The notes under the pieces were generated by a model, which worked only from the letters and a program-made list of their open reading frames with translations, did not search any database and was not told where the DNA came from. DNA of 20,843 nt from Gammaproteobacteria bacterium (GTDB lineage Bacteria > Pseudomonadota > Gammaproteobacteria > UBA6429), in NCBI GenBank assembly GCA_003232015.1, contig QIKU01000157.1, positions 1 through 20,843 of the forward strand, read 5' to 3'. The translations under genes were made by a program, and so were the position numbers. Below, piece after piece: positions 14,296 through 20,843 of the stretch (its first letter is position 1; the number at the start of each line of letters is the position of its first letter).

Positions 14296-16365
14296 ATGAG
14301 TACGGGTGACGTTTTAGGCATAAGCACATCGGGCGCACTGGCTGCGCAGCGTGCACTGGCCACAACCAGTCATAATATTGCAAATGGTGCGACCAAAGGG
14401 TATTCACGCCAGCGTGCCGATCTGGTTGCTCGTACACCCCAACCGGGTGGCAATGGCGCAGTGGGTACTGGTGTTATTGTTGATAATGTTCGTCGTGTTT
14501 ATGATAGTTTTGTAACAGAAGAATTACGTAATGTTGCTTCAGTGAGTAAGGCGCTTGATACTCAATATAATTATACCAGCCAGGTTGACACCCTGTTATC
14601 CGATCCCGATGCCGGCCTTGCTCCGACAATCCAAAATTTCTTTGCGGCTATGAATGGTGTTGCAGATGATCCATCTTCTGTTTCTGCACGACAGGTTCTA
14701 CTTAGTGAAGCTCATTCTCTGGAAGACCGTTTTAAATATCTGGATGACCGTTTTGAATCATTACGCCGTGGTGTGCAAAAAGACATGCGCAATACGGTAC
14801 AGGAGATTAATAATTTTGCGGAGGCGATTGCAGATGTCAACGAAGCTATTGTGCGAGCTAAAGAAGTGGGTGGCACAGAGCCAAATGACTTGCTCGACCA
14901 GCGCGAACGTTTGCTATTACAGCTTTCGGAGAAGGTGTCCGTGCGGGGGCAAATACAGGACGATGGGCGTTTAAATGTTTTTATTGGTAACGGCCAAACA
15001 TTGGTAGTGGGTGGCCTGGCTGCCAGGATGGATGTGATAACGAGCCCGGATGATGCCTCTGAGGTAGAAATTGTTTTTAAAAATCAGGCGGCAGAAGCTA
15101 TTATTACAAAATTTCTGTCAGGAGGTGAGCTCGGTGGCATGCTTGAATTTAAATCCGCTATTCTTGATGTTTCGCAAAATGATTTAGGCCGTATTGCAAT
15201 TGGTATTTCAAAAACCTTTAATGAACAGCATCATCTTGGTATGGATTTAAAGAATGCCTTAGGCGGAACTTTTTTTGAAGAGCTGGGTATTACCGCACCT
15301 CAGGTTAAACCGAGCTTTAAAAATAAAGGTGATATAAAAATATCCGCTGAAATTACCAATCTTGATAAAGTAACGGTGAGTGATTATCGTCTATCGTTCC
15401 ATGATGGAAAATACCGCCTTGTGCGTTTACTGGACGATACGCTGGCCGCCGAGTTTTCATCTTTTCCTGTTGAAATAGAAACGGAAGGTTTCAAATTAAG
15501 TATTGAGTCGGGTAGTAGCATTGAAAACCAGGATAGTTTTATTATTCGCCCAACGGTTGAAGCAGGACAACGATTCAAAGTTTTAATTAACGATGTTAAA
15601 AAGATTGCCGCAGCCTCGCCTGTGCGTGCATTTGCAAATGTAGCTAATTTAGGTGATGGTGAAATTACTCACGTTGAAGTGCTGAGCACCGATTCTGAAT
15701 TATTCCAGGGCAATAATAAAGATCTGGAAATGCCACTGGTAGTGCGTTTTGTTGATGATAAGCACTATGAAATATTAAACAACAAAGGTACACCGATTAC
15801 CCACAAGTTAGCAGCGGTTCCTGACGACCCAAATATTGTGGCAAATGAAGACGGGCATGCAACGGCGGTGAGTTCTGAGTCGCCAGCATCGGCACCACAA
15901 ATTACTTCGACACATGAATACGATCCACAAAAAGGAATTTCAATTTTCCCTACACCGGATGGTGTGGACATGAAAGTCCGCTTTAAAATTACCGGTAGTC
16001 CAAAAGCAGGGGATACTTTTCATATTGAATTTAACAAGGATGGTCAAGGTGACAACAGCAATGCTGTGTCACTGGCTGGTTTACAAAATGACCGTTTACT
16101 GGCAGATAAAACAGGAACCTATACGCAGATTTATGCACAACTTATTTCTCGAGTTGGCAGTAAAACACATGAGTTAGATGTGAGTAGTAAGGCGCAGCAA
16201 CTGTTGTTGCAACAAGCTGATCAGCGGCGTGAATCTATATCCGGTGTTAATATGGATGAAGAGGCGGCCAATCTTGTTCGTTACCAGCAGCTTTATAAAG
16301 CAAATGCTCAGGTTATTGCAACTGCTAAAGAGCTGTTTGACACCTTAATGCAGACGTTCAGGTAA
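14296..16365 (+). CDS. flgK: FlgK, hook-filament junction protein 1
   Basis: FlgK forms the first junction layer between hook and filament and is a client of FlgN. The 689-residue protein starts with the conserved helix (ISTSGALAAQRALATTSHNIAN, 9-30) and GYSRQRA. A long helical D1 follows, then a large beta-rich middle (about 300-610), and the C-terminal helices GVNMDEEAANLVRYQQLYKA plus the AKELFDTLMQTFR end. It is longer than the enteric protein (about 550 residues) and close to the Pseudomonas length. The ribosome binding site AGGTGAAG overlaps the end of flgJ, and flgL follows after five bases. Confidence 0.97.
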   Translation: MSTGDVLGISTSGALAAQRALATTSHNIANGATKGYSRQRADLVARTPQPGGNGAVGTGVIVDNVRRVYDSFVTEELRNVASVSKALDTQYNYTSQVDTLLSDPDAGLAPTIQNFFAAMNGVADDPSSVSARQVLLSEAHSLEDRFKYLDDRFESLRRGVQKDMRNTVQEINNFAEAIADVNEAIVRAKEVGGTEPNDLLDQRERLLLQLSEKVSVRGQIQDDGRLNVFIGNGQTLVVGGLAARMDVITSPDDASEVEIVFKNQAAEAIITKFLSGGELGGMLEFKSAILDVSQNDLGRIAIGISKTFNEQHHLGMDLKNALGGTFFEELGITAPQVKPSFKNKGDIKISAEITNLDKVTVSDYRLSFHDGKYRLVRLLDDTLAAEFSSFPVEIETEGFKLSIESGSSIENQDSFIIRPTVEAGQRFKVLINDVKKIAAASPVRAFANVANLGDGEITHVEVLSTDSELFQGNNKDLEMPLVVRFVDDKHYEILNNKGTPITHKLAAVPDDPNIVANEDGHATAVSSESPASAPQITSTHEYDPQKGISIFPTPDGVDMKVRFKITGSPKAGDTFHIEFNKDGQGDNSNAVSLAGLQNDRLLADKTGTYTQIYAQLISRVGSKTHELDVSSKAQQLLLQQADQRRESISGVNMDEEAANLVRYQQLYKANAQVIATAKELFDTLMQTFR

Positions 16366-16370
16366 TATTA

Positions 16371-17591
16371 ATGCGAGTATCAACAAGTCAAACGCAGGAT
16401 GTTGCTATTAATGCGATGCTGGAACAGCAGGAAAAGTTGTCGAAGGTACAAAAGCAAATTGCAACAGGAAAAAGAATATTCAAGCCTTCTGAAGATCCTA
16501 TCGGTGCGGCTAGAGTTGTAGATTTAAAAAATATACTGCAAACAACGGCACAGTATCAAAAAAATATTGATGCTGCGCGTGCGCGTCTAACGGTTGAAGA
16601 ATCTATTATGGGCAACGCAACTGGTATTTTGCAGCGTGTGCGTGAGTTGGCTATTGCTGCCAATAATGCGTCTCAAACAAATGAAACACGTAATTTTATT
16701 GCCGAAGAAGTGGATCAGTTACTTGAAGAAATACTGGACATGGCAAACTCAACCGATGGTTCGGGTGACTATTTGTTTGCTGGTTCAAAAATAAACTTTA
16801 GGCCGTTTGTGAACAATGAAAATGGTAAATATGAGTATCAGGGAGATGACACTCAGCGTAATTTACAAATTGGCCCCAGGCGCACTATTGCAACCAGTGA
16901 TTCCGGTAGCTTTGTTTTTCGTACCATTAAAGATGGCAACACGGAATTTACTGCACTGGAAAACAAAACCAATACCGGCTCAGCTATTATTGACCCAGGT
17001 AGTGTAACAGGTCGTTATGATGGTGGTACTTATGCGATTATTTTTGACAAGCAAGAATCTATTGACCCAAATGAACCGACAACATATAAAGTAATGAATG
17101 CGAATAACGAAGAAATCATTCCTGCGGGCACGGTTTATGTTGAAGGTGCAAATATTGAATTTAATGGTGTGCGGATTTTTATTGAAGGTGAGCCGGCTGC
17201 AAAAGATTTTTTTGTTATACGCCCGAGTGAGAATCAGGATGTTTTTACAACACTGAAGAATTTTGTTGATACCTTAAGAATACCCCGTGGTGATCCCAGC
17301 CAAAAAGCCGCTCTGCATAATGAAATAAACCGTACTATCCTGGGTATTGATAATTCATTGGGGCGGGTGCTTGAGGTTCGTTCCAATACTGGTGCACGGT
17401 TAAAAGCGTTAGATGCACAGCAGTCTATTAATATTGATTATAATCTGCAAATTAAAGAGATTCTATCCGGCATTGAAGATCTGGATTATGCCAGGGCGGT
17501 GAGTGAATTAAATCTTAAATTAACCGGTCTTCAGGCCTCTCAAAAAGCTTTTACCCGGGTGCAAGGTATCTCAATGTTTGACTATATCTAA
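16371..17591 (+). CDS. flgL: FlgL, hook-filament junction protein 2
   Basis: FlgL forms the second junction layer, next to the filament. The 406-residue protein shows the flagellin-like N-terminal helix with ATGKRIFKPSEDPIGAARV (31-49) and LQRVRELAIAANNASQTNE. The middle is a variable beta region (about 140-300). The C-terminal helix contains VLEVRSNTGARLKALDAQQ and ISGI-type ending residues. It exceeds the enteric length (about 317), as in other polar-flagellated gammaproteobacteria. It starts five bases after flgK, whose last codons supply AGGTAA as ribosome binding site. Confidence 0.96.
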   Translation: MRVSTSQTQDVAINAMLEQQEKLSKVQKQIATGKRIFKPSEDPIGAARVVDLKNILQTTAQYQKNIDAARARLTVEESIMGNATGILQRVRELAIAANNASQTNETRNFIAEEVDQLLEEILDMANSTDGSGDYLFAGSKINFRPFVNNENGKYEYQGDDTQRNLQIGPRRTIATSDSGSFVFRTIKDGNTEFTALENKTNTGSAIIDPGSVTGRYDGGTYAIIFDKQESIDPNEPTTYKVMNANNEEIIPAGTVYVEGANIEFNGVRIFIEGEPAAKDFFVIRPSENQDVFTTLKNFVDTLRIPRGDPSQKAALHNEINRTILGIDNSLGRVLEVRSNTGARLKALDAQQSINIDYNLQIKEILSGIEDLDYARAVSELNLKLTGLQASQKAFTRVQGISMFDYI

Positions 17592-17667
17592 TAAAAACAA
17601 TATCTTACATCCTCCTCCTTCTGTTTTATCCCCAGCAAATTATTTTACTTTTTTTTGATTTTCACCC

Positions 17668-17694
17668 TAAAGATACTGAAATCCCGGACGCTAG
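17668..17694 (+). promoter_or_regulatory. Candidate sigma-28 promoter of the flagellin gene
   Basis: TAAAGATA (17668-17675), an 11-base spacer and GACGCTAG (17687-17694) have the right spacing, but the -10 matches GCCGATAA at only five of eight positions. The CGCTA core is shared with the flgM promoter. The predicted start near 17701 gives a leader of about 100 bases. I found no convincing sigma-54 alternative in this gap. Confidence 0.55.
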
Positions 17695-17706
17695 GTATCA
17701 CGGAAG

Positions 17707-17740
17707 CGATAGGGTAGTTAACAAATCATTACCCTTATCG
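17707..17740 (+). promoter_or_regulatory. Hairpin in the flagellin mRNA leader
   Basis: CGATAGGGTA (17707-17716) pairs with TACCC-T-TATCG (17730-17740) with one bulged T and a 13-base loop. It lies near the predicted 5' end of the transcript. There is no following T-run, so a leader stabiliser or regulatory fold is more likely than a terminator. Confidence 0.5.
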
Positions 17741-17803
17741 TTATTTGAATATCCCTTAGCCGCAACATCAATGCGTGGTGAAGGAAACGATTAGGAGTGC
17801 GTC

Positions 17804-19267
17804 ATGCCACAAGTTATTAATACCAATATCATGTCGCTAAATTCGCAGCGTAATTTGAATGCTTCTCAGGAAGCGTTACAAACTTCATTGCAAAGGTTGT
17901 CTTCTGGTTTGCGTATTAATAGCGCAAAGGATGATGCAGCAGGTTTAGCGATTTCCGAACGGTTTACATCTCAAATTCGAGGCTTAAATCAAGCAGTACG
18001 AAATGCCAATGATGGTATTTCGTTATCACAAACAGCGGAAGGCGCATTAGCCGAAGCCGGTAACATCTTACAACGGGTTCGTGAATTATCCGTTCAGTCT
18101 GCTAACGCCACTAACTCGGCGTCTGACAGACAAGCGTTACAATCTGAAGTAGGGCAACTTGTTTCAGAACTGGATCGTATAGCAACTAACACAGAATTTA
18201 ATGGACAGAAAATTCTCGATGGTACCTTTGGTACTGCCATCTTCCAGGTGGGTGCGAATGCTAACCAGACGATTCAGGCAACAACCAATAACTTTAGAAC
18301 CAATCAATACGGTAATTACCGTGTAACGGGCCAGGAAACAGCGGCGGGTGCTGAAGCACGAAATGCGCAAGGTGATAACCTTATTATTAATGGTTCATTA
18401 GGTAGTGTAACGTTGGCTATTGGTGCTGGTGACAGTGCAAAAGCAACGGCTGAACTTGTTACATCAAAATCCAATGTGACAGGGGTGAAAGCCTATGCTC
18501 AAACTGAAGTCAATGTCAGTTTTGATGCAGCGGGTTCTTATACCTTAAATGTTGCATCTGATAATGCAGAAGCTCAGGCTATTTCGTTTAGTTTGCAAGG
18601 TACTGAAGGCAATGACGGTCTTTCTGGTGCGGTAACGGCATTTAATGATTTGTCACACAAAACGGGTGTTACTGCTCGGATCAGTGATGATGGTCAGAGT
18701 GTTGTGCTATTAAACGCAACGGGTAATAACATCAATTTAGCGGATACGGTTAATTCCAACGCCGGTAATGTGATGGTAGGCGGTACGGTCGGTGCGGATG
18801 GCGCACAGGTTGGTGGTACGGTCATCGCAGCTAATACAGCGATTGATGTTGCTGTGGTCACCGGTCAGGTGGTTTTCGACTCGGATAAGTCCTTTGGTAT
18901 TATTGGTACCGCAGGTGCTACCGTTACTAATGCACAGGAAGCATCGGACTTAATGGGTGTTTCACAACTGGATGTGAGCCAGGTCGAAAGTGCTAATGAA
19001 GCACTGGCGATTGTGGATGCCGCATTAGCAACGGTGAATGGACAACGGGCAAAATTCGGTGCGATTCAAAGCCGGTTTGGTTCAACCATTTCCAACTTGC
19101 AGACCAACTCTGAGAATCTAAGTGCTGCGCGGTCTCGTGTACGTGATGCTGACTTTGCTCAGGAAACGGCTGAGTTAACCCGAGCGCAAATTCTGCAACA
19201 AGCGGGTACAGCCATGTTAGCGCAGGCTAATGTCGCTCCGCAAAACGTTCTGACTTTATTACAGTAA
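17804..19267 (+). CDS. fliC: Flagellin, filament subunit
   Basis: This is the filament subunit, exported and polymerised outside the cell. The 487-residue protein has the conserved N-terminal D0/D1 region (about 1-175: [40 protein letters not shown]). A variable centre (about 180-395) includes a flagellin IN-type repeat around [16 protein letters not shown]. The conserved C-terminal D1/D0 region ends in [10 protein letters not shown]. The segment [13 protein letters not shown] (89-101) is the conserved patch recognised by Toll-like receptor 5 in beta- and gammaproteobacterial flagellins. There is no cysteine and no signal peptide, as expected. TAGGAG precedes the ATG. A single flagellin gene is present here; others could lie to the right of the window. 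Confidence 0.97.
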   Translation: MPQVINTNIMSLNSQRNLNASQEALQTSLQRLSSGLRINSAKDDAAGLAISERFTSQIRGLNQAVRNANDGISLSQTAEGALAEAGNILQRVRELSVQSANATNSASDRQALQSEVGQLVSELDRIATNTEFNGQKILDGTFGTAIFQVGANANQTIQATTNNFRTNQYGNYRVTGQETAAGAEARNAQGDNLIINGSLGSVTLAIGAGDSAKATAELVTSKSNVTGVKAYAQTEVNVSFDAAGSYTLNVASDNAEAQAISFSLQGTEGNDGLSGAVTAFNDLSHKTGVTARISDDGQSVVLLNATGNNINLADTVNSNAGNVMVGGTVGADGAQVGGTVIAANTAIDVAVVTGQVVFDSDKSFGIIGTAGATVTNAQEASDLMGVSQLDVSQVESANEALAIVDAALATVNGQRAKFGAIQSRFGSTISNLQTNSENLSAARSRVRDADFAQETAELTRAQILQQAGTAMLAQANVAPQNVLTLLQ

Positions 19268-19278
19268 TTAATACTGGC

Positions 19279-19314
19279 AGGAAGGGTTATACTTAAACGA
19301 GTATAATCCTTCCT
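19279..19314 (+). promoter_or_regulatory. Fifteen-base-pair hairpin after the flagellin gene
   Basis: AGGAAGGGTTATACT (19279-19293) pairs with AGTATAATCCTTCCT (19300-19314) around a six-base loop, with one G-U pair. No T-run follows, so it is an imperfect terminator at best. It may stop exonucleases at the 3' end of the abundant flagellin mRNA while letting some transcription reach flaG. Confidence 0.75.
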
Positions 19315-19336
19315 CACTAATAAATGAGGTAACGTT

Positions 19337-19735
19337 ATGGCAACGCAATCAATAGTTGATATGGTTCTACAGGTACAAACAACGGGTGCTAAGCCTGCTG
19401 TTAACCGTAGTGCTGTGTCTACTGTTAATGCGGTGGATCAGGAGCGGCAAACCATTGCCATCGCCGAGATTCATGCTGAACAGGTAGAAATATCGCGCGA
19501 TGAACTGGAGAGCATCGTGAGCCAACTTCAAGACTATGTACAAAGTATCCAGCGTGATATGAAGTTCCAGATAGACGATGCTACCGGGCGCGTTATTGTC
19601 CAGGTCATTGATTCTCATAGCCAGGAAGTCGTCAGGCAGATCCCCTCAGAAGAAATGCTCGCCATTGCCCGCCATTTAGCCGACTCCATTGAGAATAATG
19701 AGGCTAAGGGCTTTTTCATTGAGCTTAAAGCTTAA
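19337..19735 (+). CDS. flaG: FlaG family protein
   Basis: FlaG proteins lie between flagellin and fliD in polar-flagellated bacteria and influence filament length; the mechanism is not settled. The 132-residue protein has a low-complexity N-terminal half. The FlaG domain occupies the second half (about 62-130), with LQDYVQSIQRDMKFQIDDATG followed by RVIVQVIDSHSQEVVRQIPSE and the terminal EMLAIARHLADS helix. GAGGT precedes the ATG. There is no signal peptide. It is separated from flagellin by the 15-bp hairpin and from fliD by a sigma-54 promoter. Confidence 0.93.
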   Translation: MATQSIVDMVLQVQTTGAKPAVNRSAVSTVNAVDQERQTIAIAEIHAEQVEISRDELESIVSQLQDYVQSIQRDMKFQIDDATGRVIVQVIDSHSQEVVRQIPSEEMLAIARHLADSIENNEAKGFFIELKA

Positions 19736-19756
19736 CATTCCTATTTGCCGGCTCGC

Positions 19757-19774
19757 CTGGCACCGTATTTGCTT
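19757..19774 (+). promoter_or_regulatory. Sigma-54 promoter of fliD
   Basis: CTGGCACCGTATTTGCTT has GG (19759-19760) and GC (19771-19772) exactly ten bases apart and a perfect TGGCAC and TTGC. The predicted start near 19784 gives a leader of about 66 bases. This separates fliD from flaG transcription. Confidence 0.9.
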
Positions 19775-19849
19775 TATTTACAATAGATCGAATAAGTACC
19801 GGTTCTGTAATGAATTGTTGCTTCGGGTAGATAAACAATGAGGTCAAGC

Positions 19850-20843
19850 ATGCCAACCATAACTTCCGTGGGCGTTGGTTCAGGTATCGATGTACAGGGA
19901 CTGGTTGAAAAACTGGTGGCAGCGGAAGGCGATCCTGTCACAAAAAAACTCGATCGAAAAGAAGCCACCATCCAGAATAGTTTGACCGCGCTCGGTGTTT
20001 TTCAGGGGGCGTTAACGGAGTTTCAAATGTCACTTGGCTCACTCAAAGATGCGCAGTCCTTTACCAAAATGAGTTTAACGTTATCGGATGACGATATGCT
20101 GAATGCCTCTATTTCCGGTGACCCCGATCCCGGAAACTTCGATATTGAAGTGGAACGGTTAGCGCAGCAGCACAGGTTAGTCTCCGGTACTTTTGCATCG
20201 GATTTAGAAGCCATTGGAAGTGGCTCAATTAGTATTCAGTTTGGTGAACTCAATGATGTAACGGGGGACTTTATTGTAAACCCCGAACGCCCCGTTAAAA
20301 ATATATTTATCACCAGCAATAATAATTCACTGCGCGGCATACAGGGTGCGATTAATGATGCCGATGCAGGTGTAAAAGCGTCTGTTTTAAGAGTGGGCAA
20401 AGGTTTCAGGTTAATTTTGTCAAGTGAATTATCCGGCGCAACCAATAGCATGCGCTTAAAAGTGAATGATAATGACAACGTTGATACAGATTTATCTGGT
20501 TTATCAACCTTGTCGTATGAACCAGGAAAGCTCGCTAATCAGGGGCAAAATCTAAGGCAAACATCGGAAGGTTTAAACGCAATTATTAAAATTGATGGTG
20601 TCGAGATTGAGTCCCCAACAAATTCAATTGATGATGTTATTAGCGGCATCACACTTGAACTAAGCGCCGAGTCGGTTGGGCAAACAGTGGGGCTTAAGAT
20701 TTTTCATGACAAGGGACAGGTATCTTCGTCGATAGAAGGATTTGTTACGCAGTATAATTCTTTTATTCAGCGCAGTAACGAACTAACCAGTTACGACCCT
20801 GAAACAAAAGAGGCCGGGCCATTAGCCAATGACTCATCGGTGC
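19850..20843 (+). CDS. fliD: FliD, filament cap protein (3' end beyond window)
   Basis: FliD forms the pentameric or hexameric cap at the filament tip that folds flagellin into place. The 331 residues seen start MPTITSVGVGSGIDVQGLVE, the family signature. A helical N-terminal part follows (about 12-65). Then come the beta-rich D2/D3 region with FTKMSLTLSDDDMLNASI (71-88) and FDIEVERLAQ, and the start of the second helical part (SSIEGFVTQYN). The frame is open to the right edge, so the C-terminus is missing. I choose the ATG at 19850 for its GAGGT ribosome binding site and the typical first residues. An in-frame ATG at 19838 would add MRSS. Confidence 0.96.
   Translation, partial: MPTITSVGVGSGIDVQGLVEKLVAAEGDPVTKKLDRKEATIQNSLTALGVFQGALTEFQMSLGSLKDAQSFTKMSLTLSDDDMLNASISGDPDPGNFDIEVERLAQQHRLVSGTFASDLEAIGSGSISIQFGELNDVTGDFIVNPERPVKNIFITSNNNSLRGIQGAINDADAGVKASVLRVGKGFRLILSSELSGATNSMRLKVNDNDNVDTDLSGLSTLSYEPGKLANQGQNLRQTSEGLNAIIKIDGVEIESPTNSIDDVISGITLELSAESVGQTVGLKIFHDKGQVSSSIEGFVTQYNSFIQRSNELTSYDPETKEAGPLANDSSV

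Noticed and set aside
17693..17708. GG-N10-GC pattern before flagellin as a sigma-54 promoter
   Set aside because: The spacing fits, but the -12 reads GAAGC rather than TTGC and the -24 lacks GGCA; the TAAAG-N11 element is better.
1..20843. CRISPR array, prophage genes or a defence system
   Set aside because: No regularly spaced repeats, phage structural genes or defence genes were seen inside the window; only the left junction hints at a mobile element.

Overview
The window is a polar-type flagellar and chemotaxis gene cluster from a gammaproteobacterium of moderate to low GC. Its left edge looks like the end of an integrated element. Three things point to the host group. The order flgZ-flgN-flgM-flgA <-> cheV-cheR-flgBCDEFGHI / flgJKL / fliC-flaG-fliD is the Pseudomonas/Vibrio arrangement. 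Sigma-54 (RpoN) and sigma-28 (FliA) promoters stand where that hierarchy puts them. FlgK and FlgL are longer than the enteric proteins. I cannot name the genus from the sequence.

Positions 1-251 hold no complete gene. A leftward start codon with a good ribosome binding site lies at the very edge. Positions 252-298 are the 3' half only of a tRNA-Arg(ACG), followed by what looks like that tRNA's own terminator (311-334). The 5' half is absent, which is how the far junction of a tRNA-integrated island or prophage looks. An FHA-domain gene and an unrecognised gene follow (646-2076). A complete tRNA-Arg(CCT) lies on the minus strand (2079-2155).

Positions 2234-4607 are read leftward: flgA (P-ring chaperone), flgM (anti-sigma-28), flgN (export chaperone) and a PilZ-domain gene of the FlgZ/YcgR type. 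flgA has a candidate sigma-54 promoter, and flgM has its own near-consensus sigma-28 promoter. Positions 4858-6692 are read rightward: cheV behind a sigma-28 promoter, then cheR.

Positions 6885-13276 are the rod, hook and ring operon flgBCDEFGHI, behind a sigma-54 promoter and closed by a strong intrinsic terminator. Positions 13416-17591 are flgJKL (rod cap and muramidase, two hook-filament junction proteins), with their own sigma-54 promoter. From 17804 come flagellin, flaG and, cut by the right edge, fliD behind another sigma-54 promoter.

Taken together, sigma-54 appears to drive the hook-basal-body and cap genes, and sigma-28 the late genes (flgMN-flgZ, cheV, probably flagellin). FlgM holds sigma-28 until it is exported through the finished hook. 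I see no previously undescribed system inside the flagellar block. The least ordinary parts are the tRNA-Arg remnant junction, the FHA/unknown gene pair beside it, and RNA structures around the flagellin gene.
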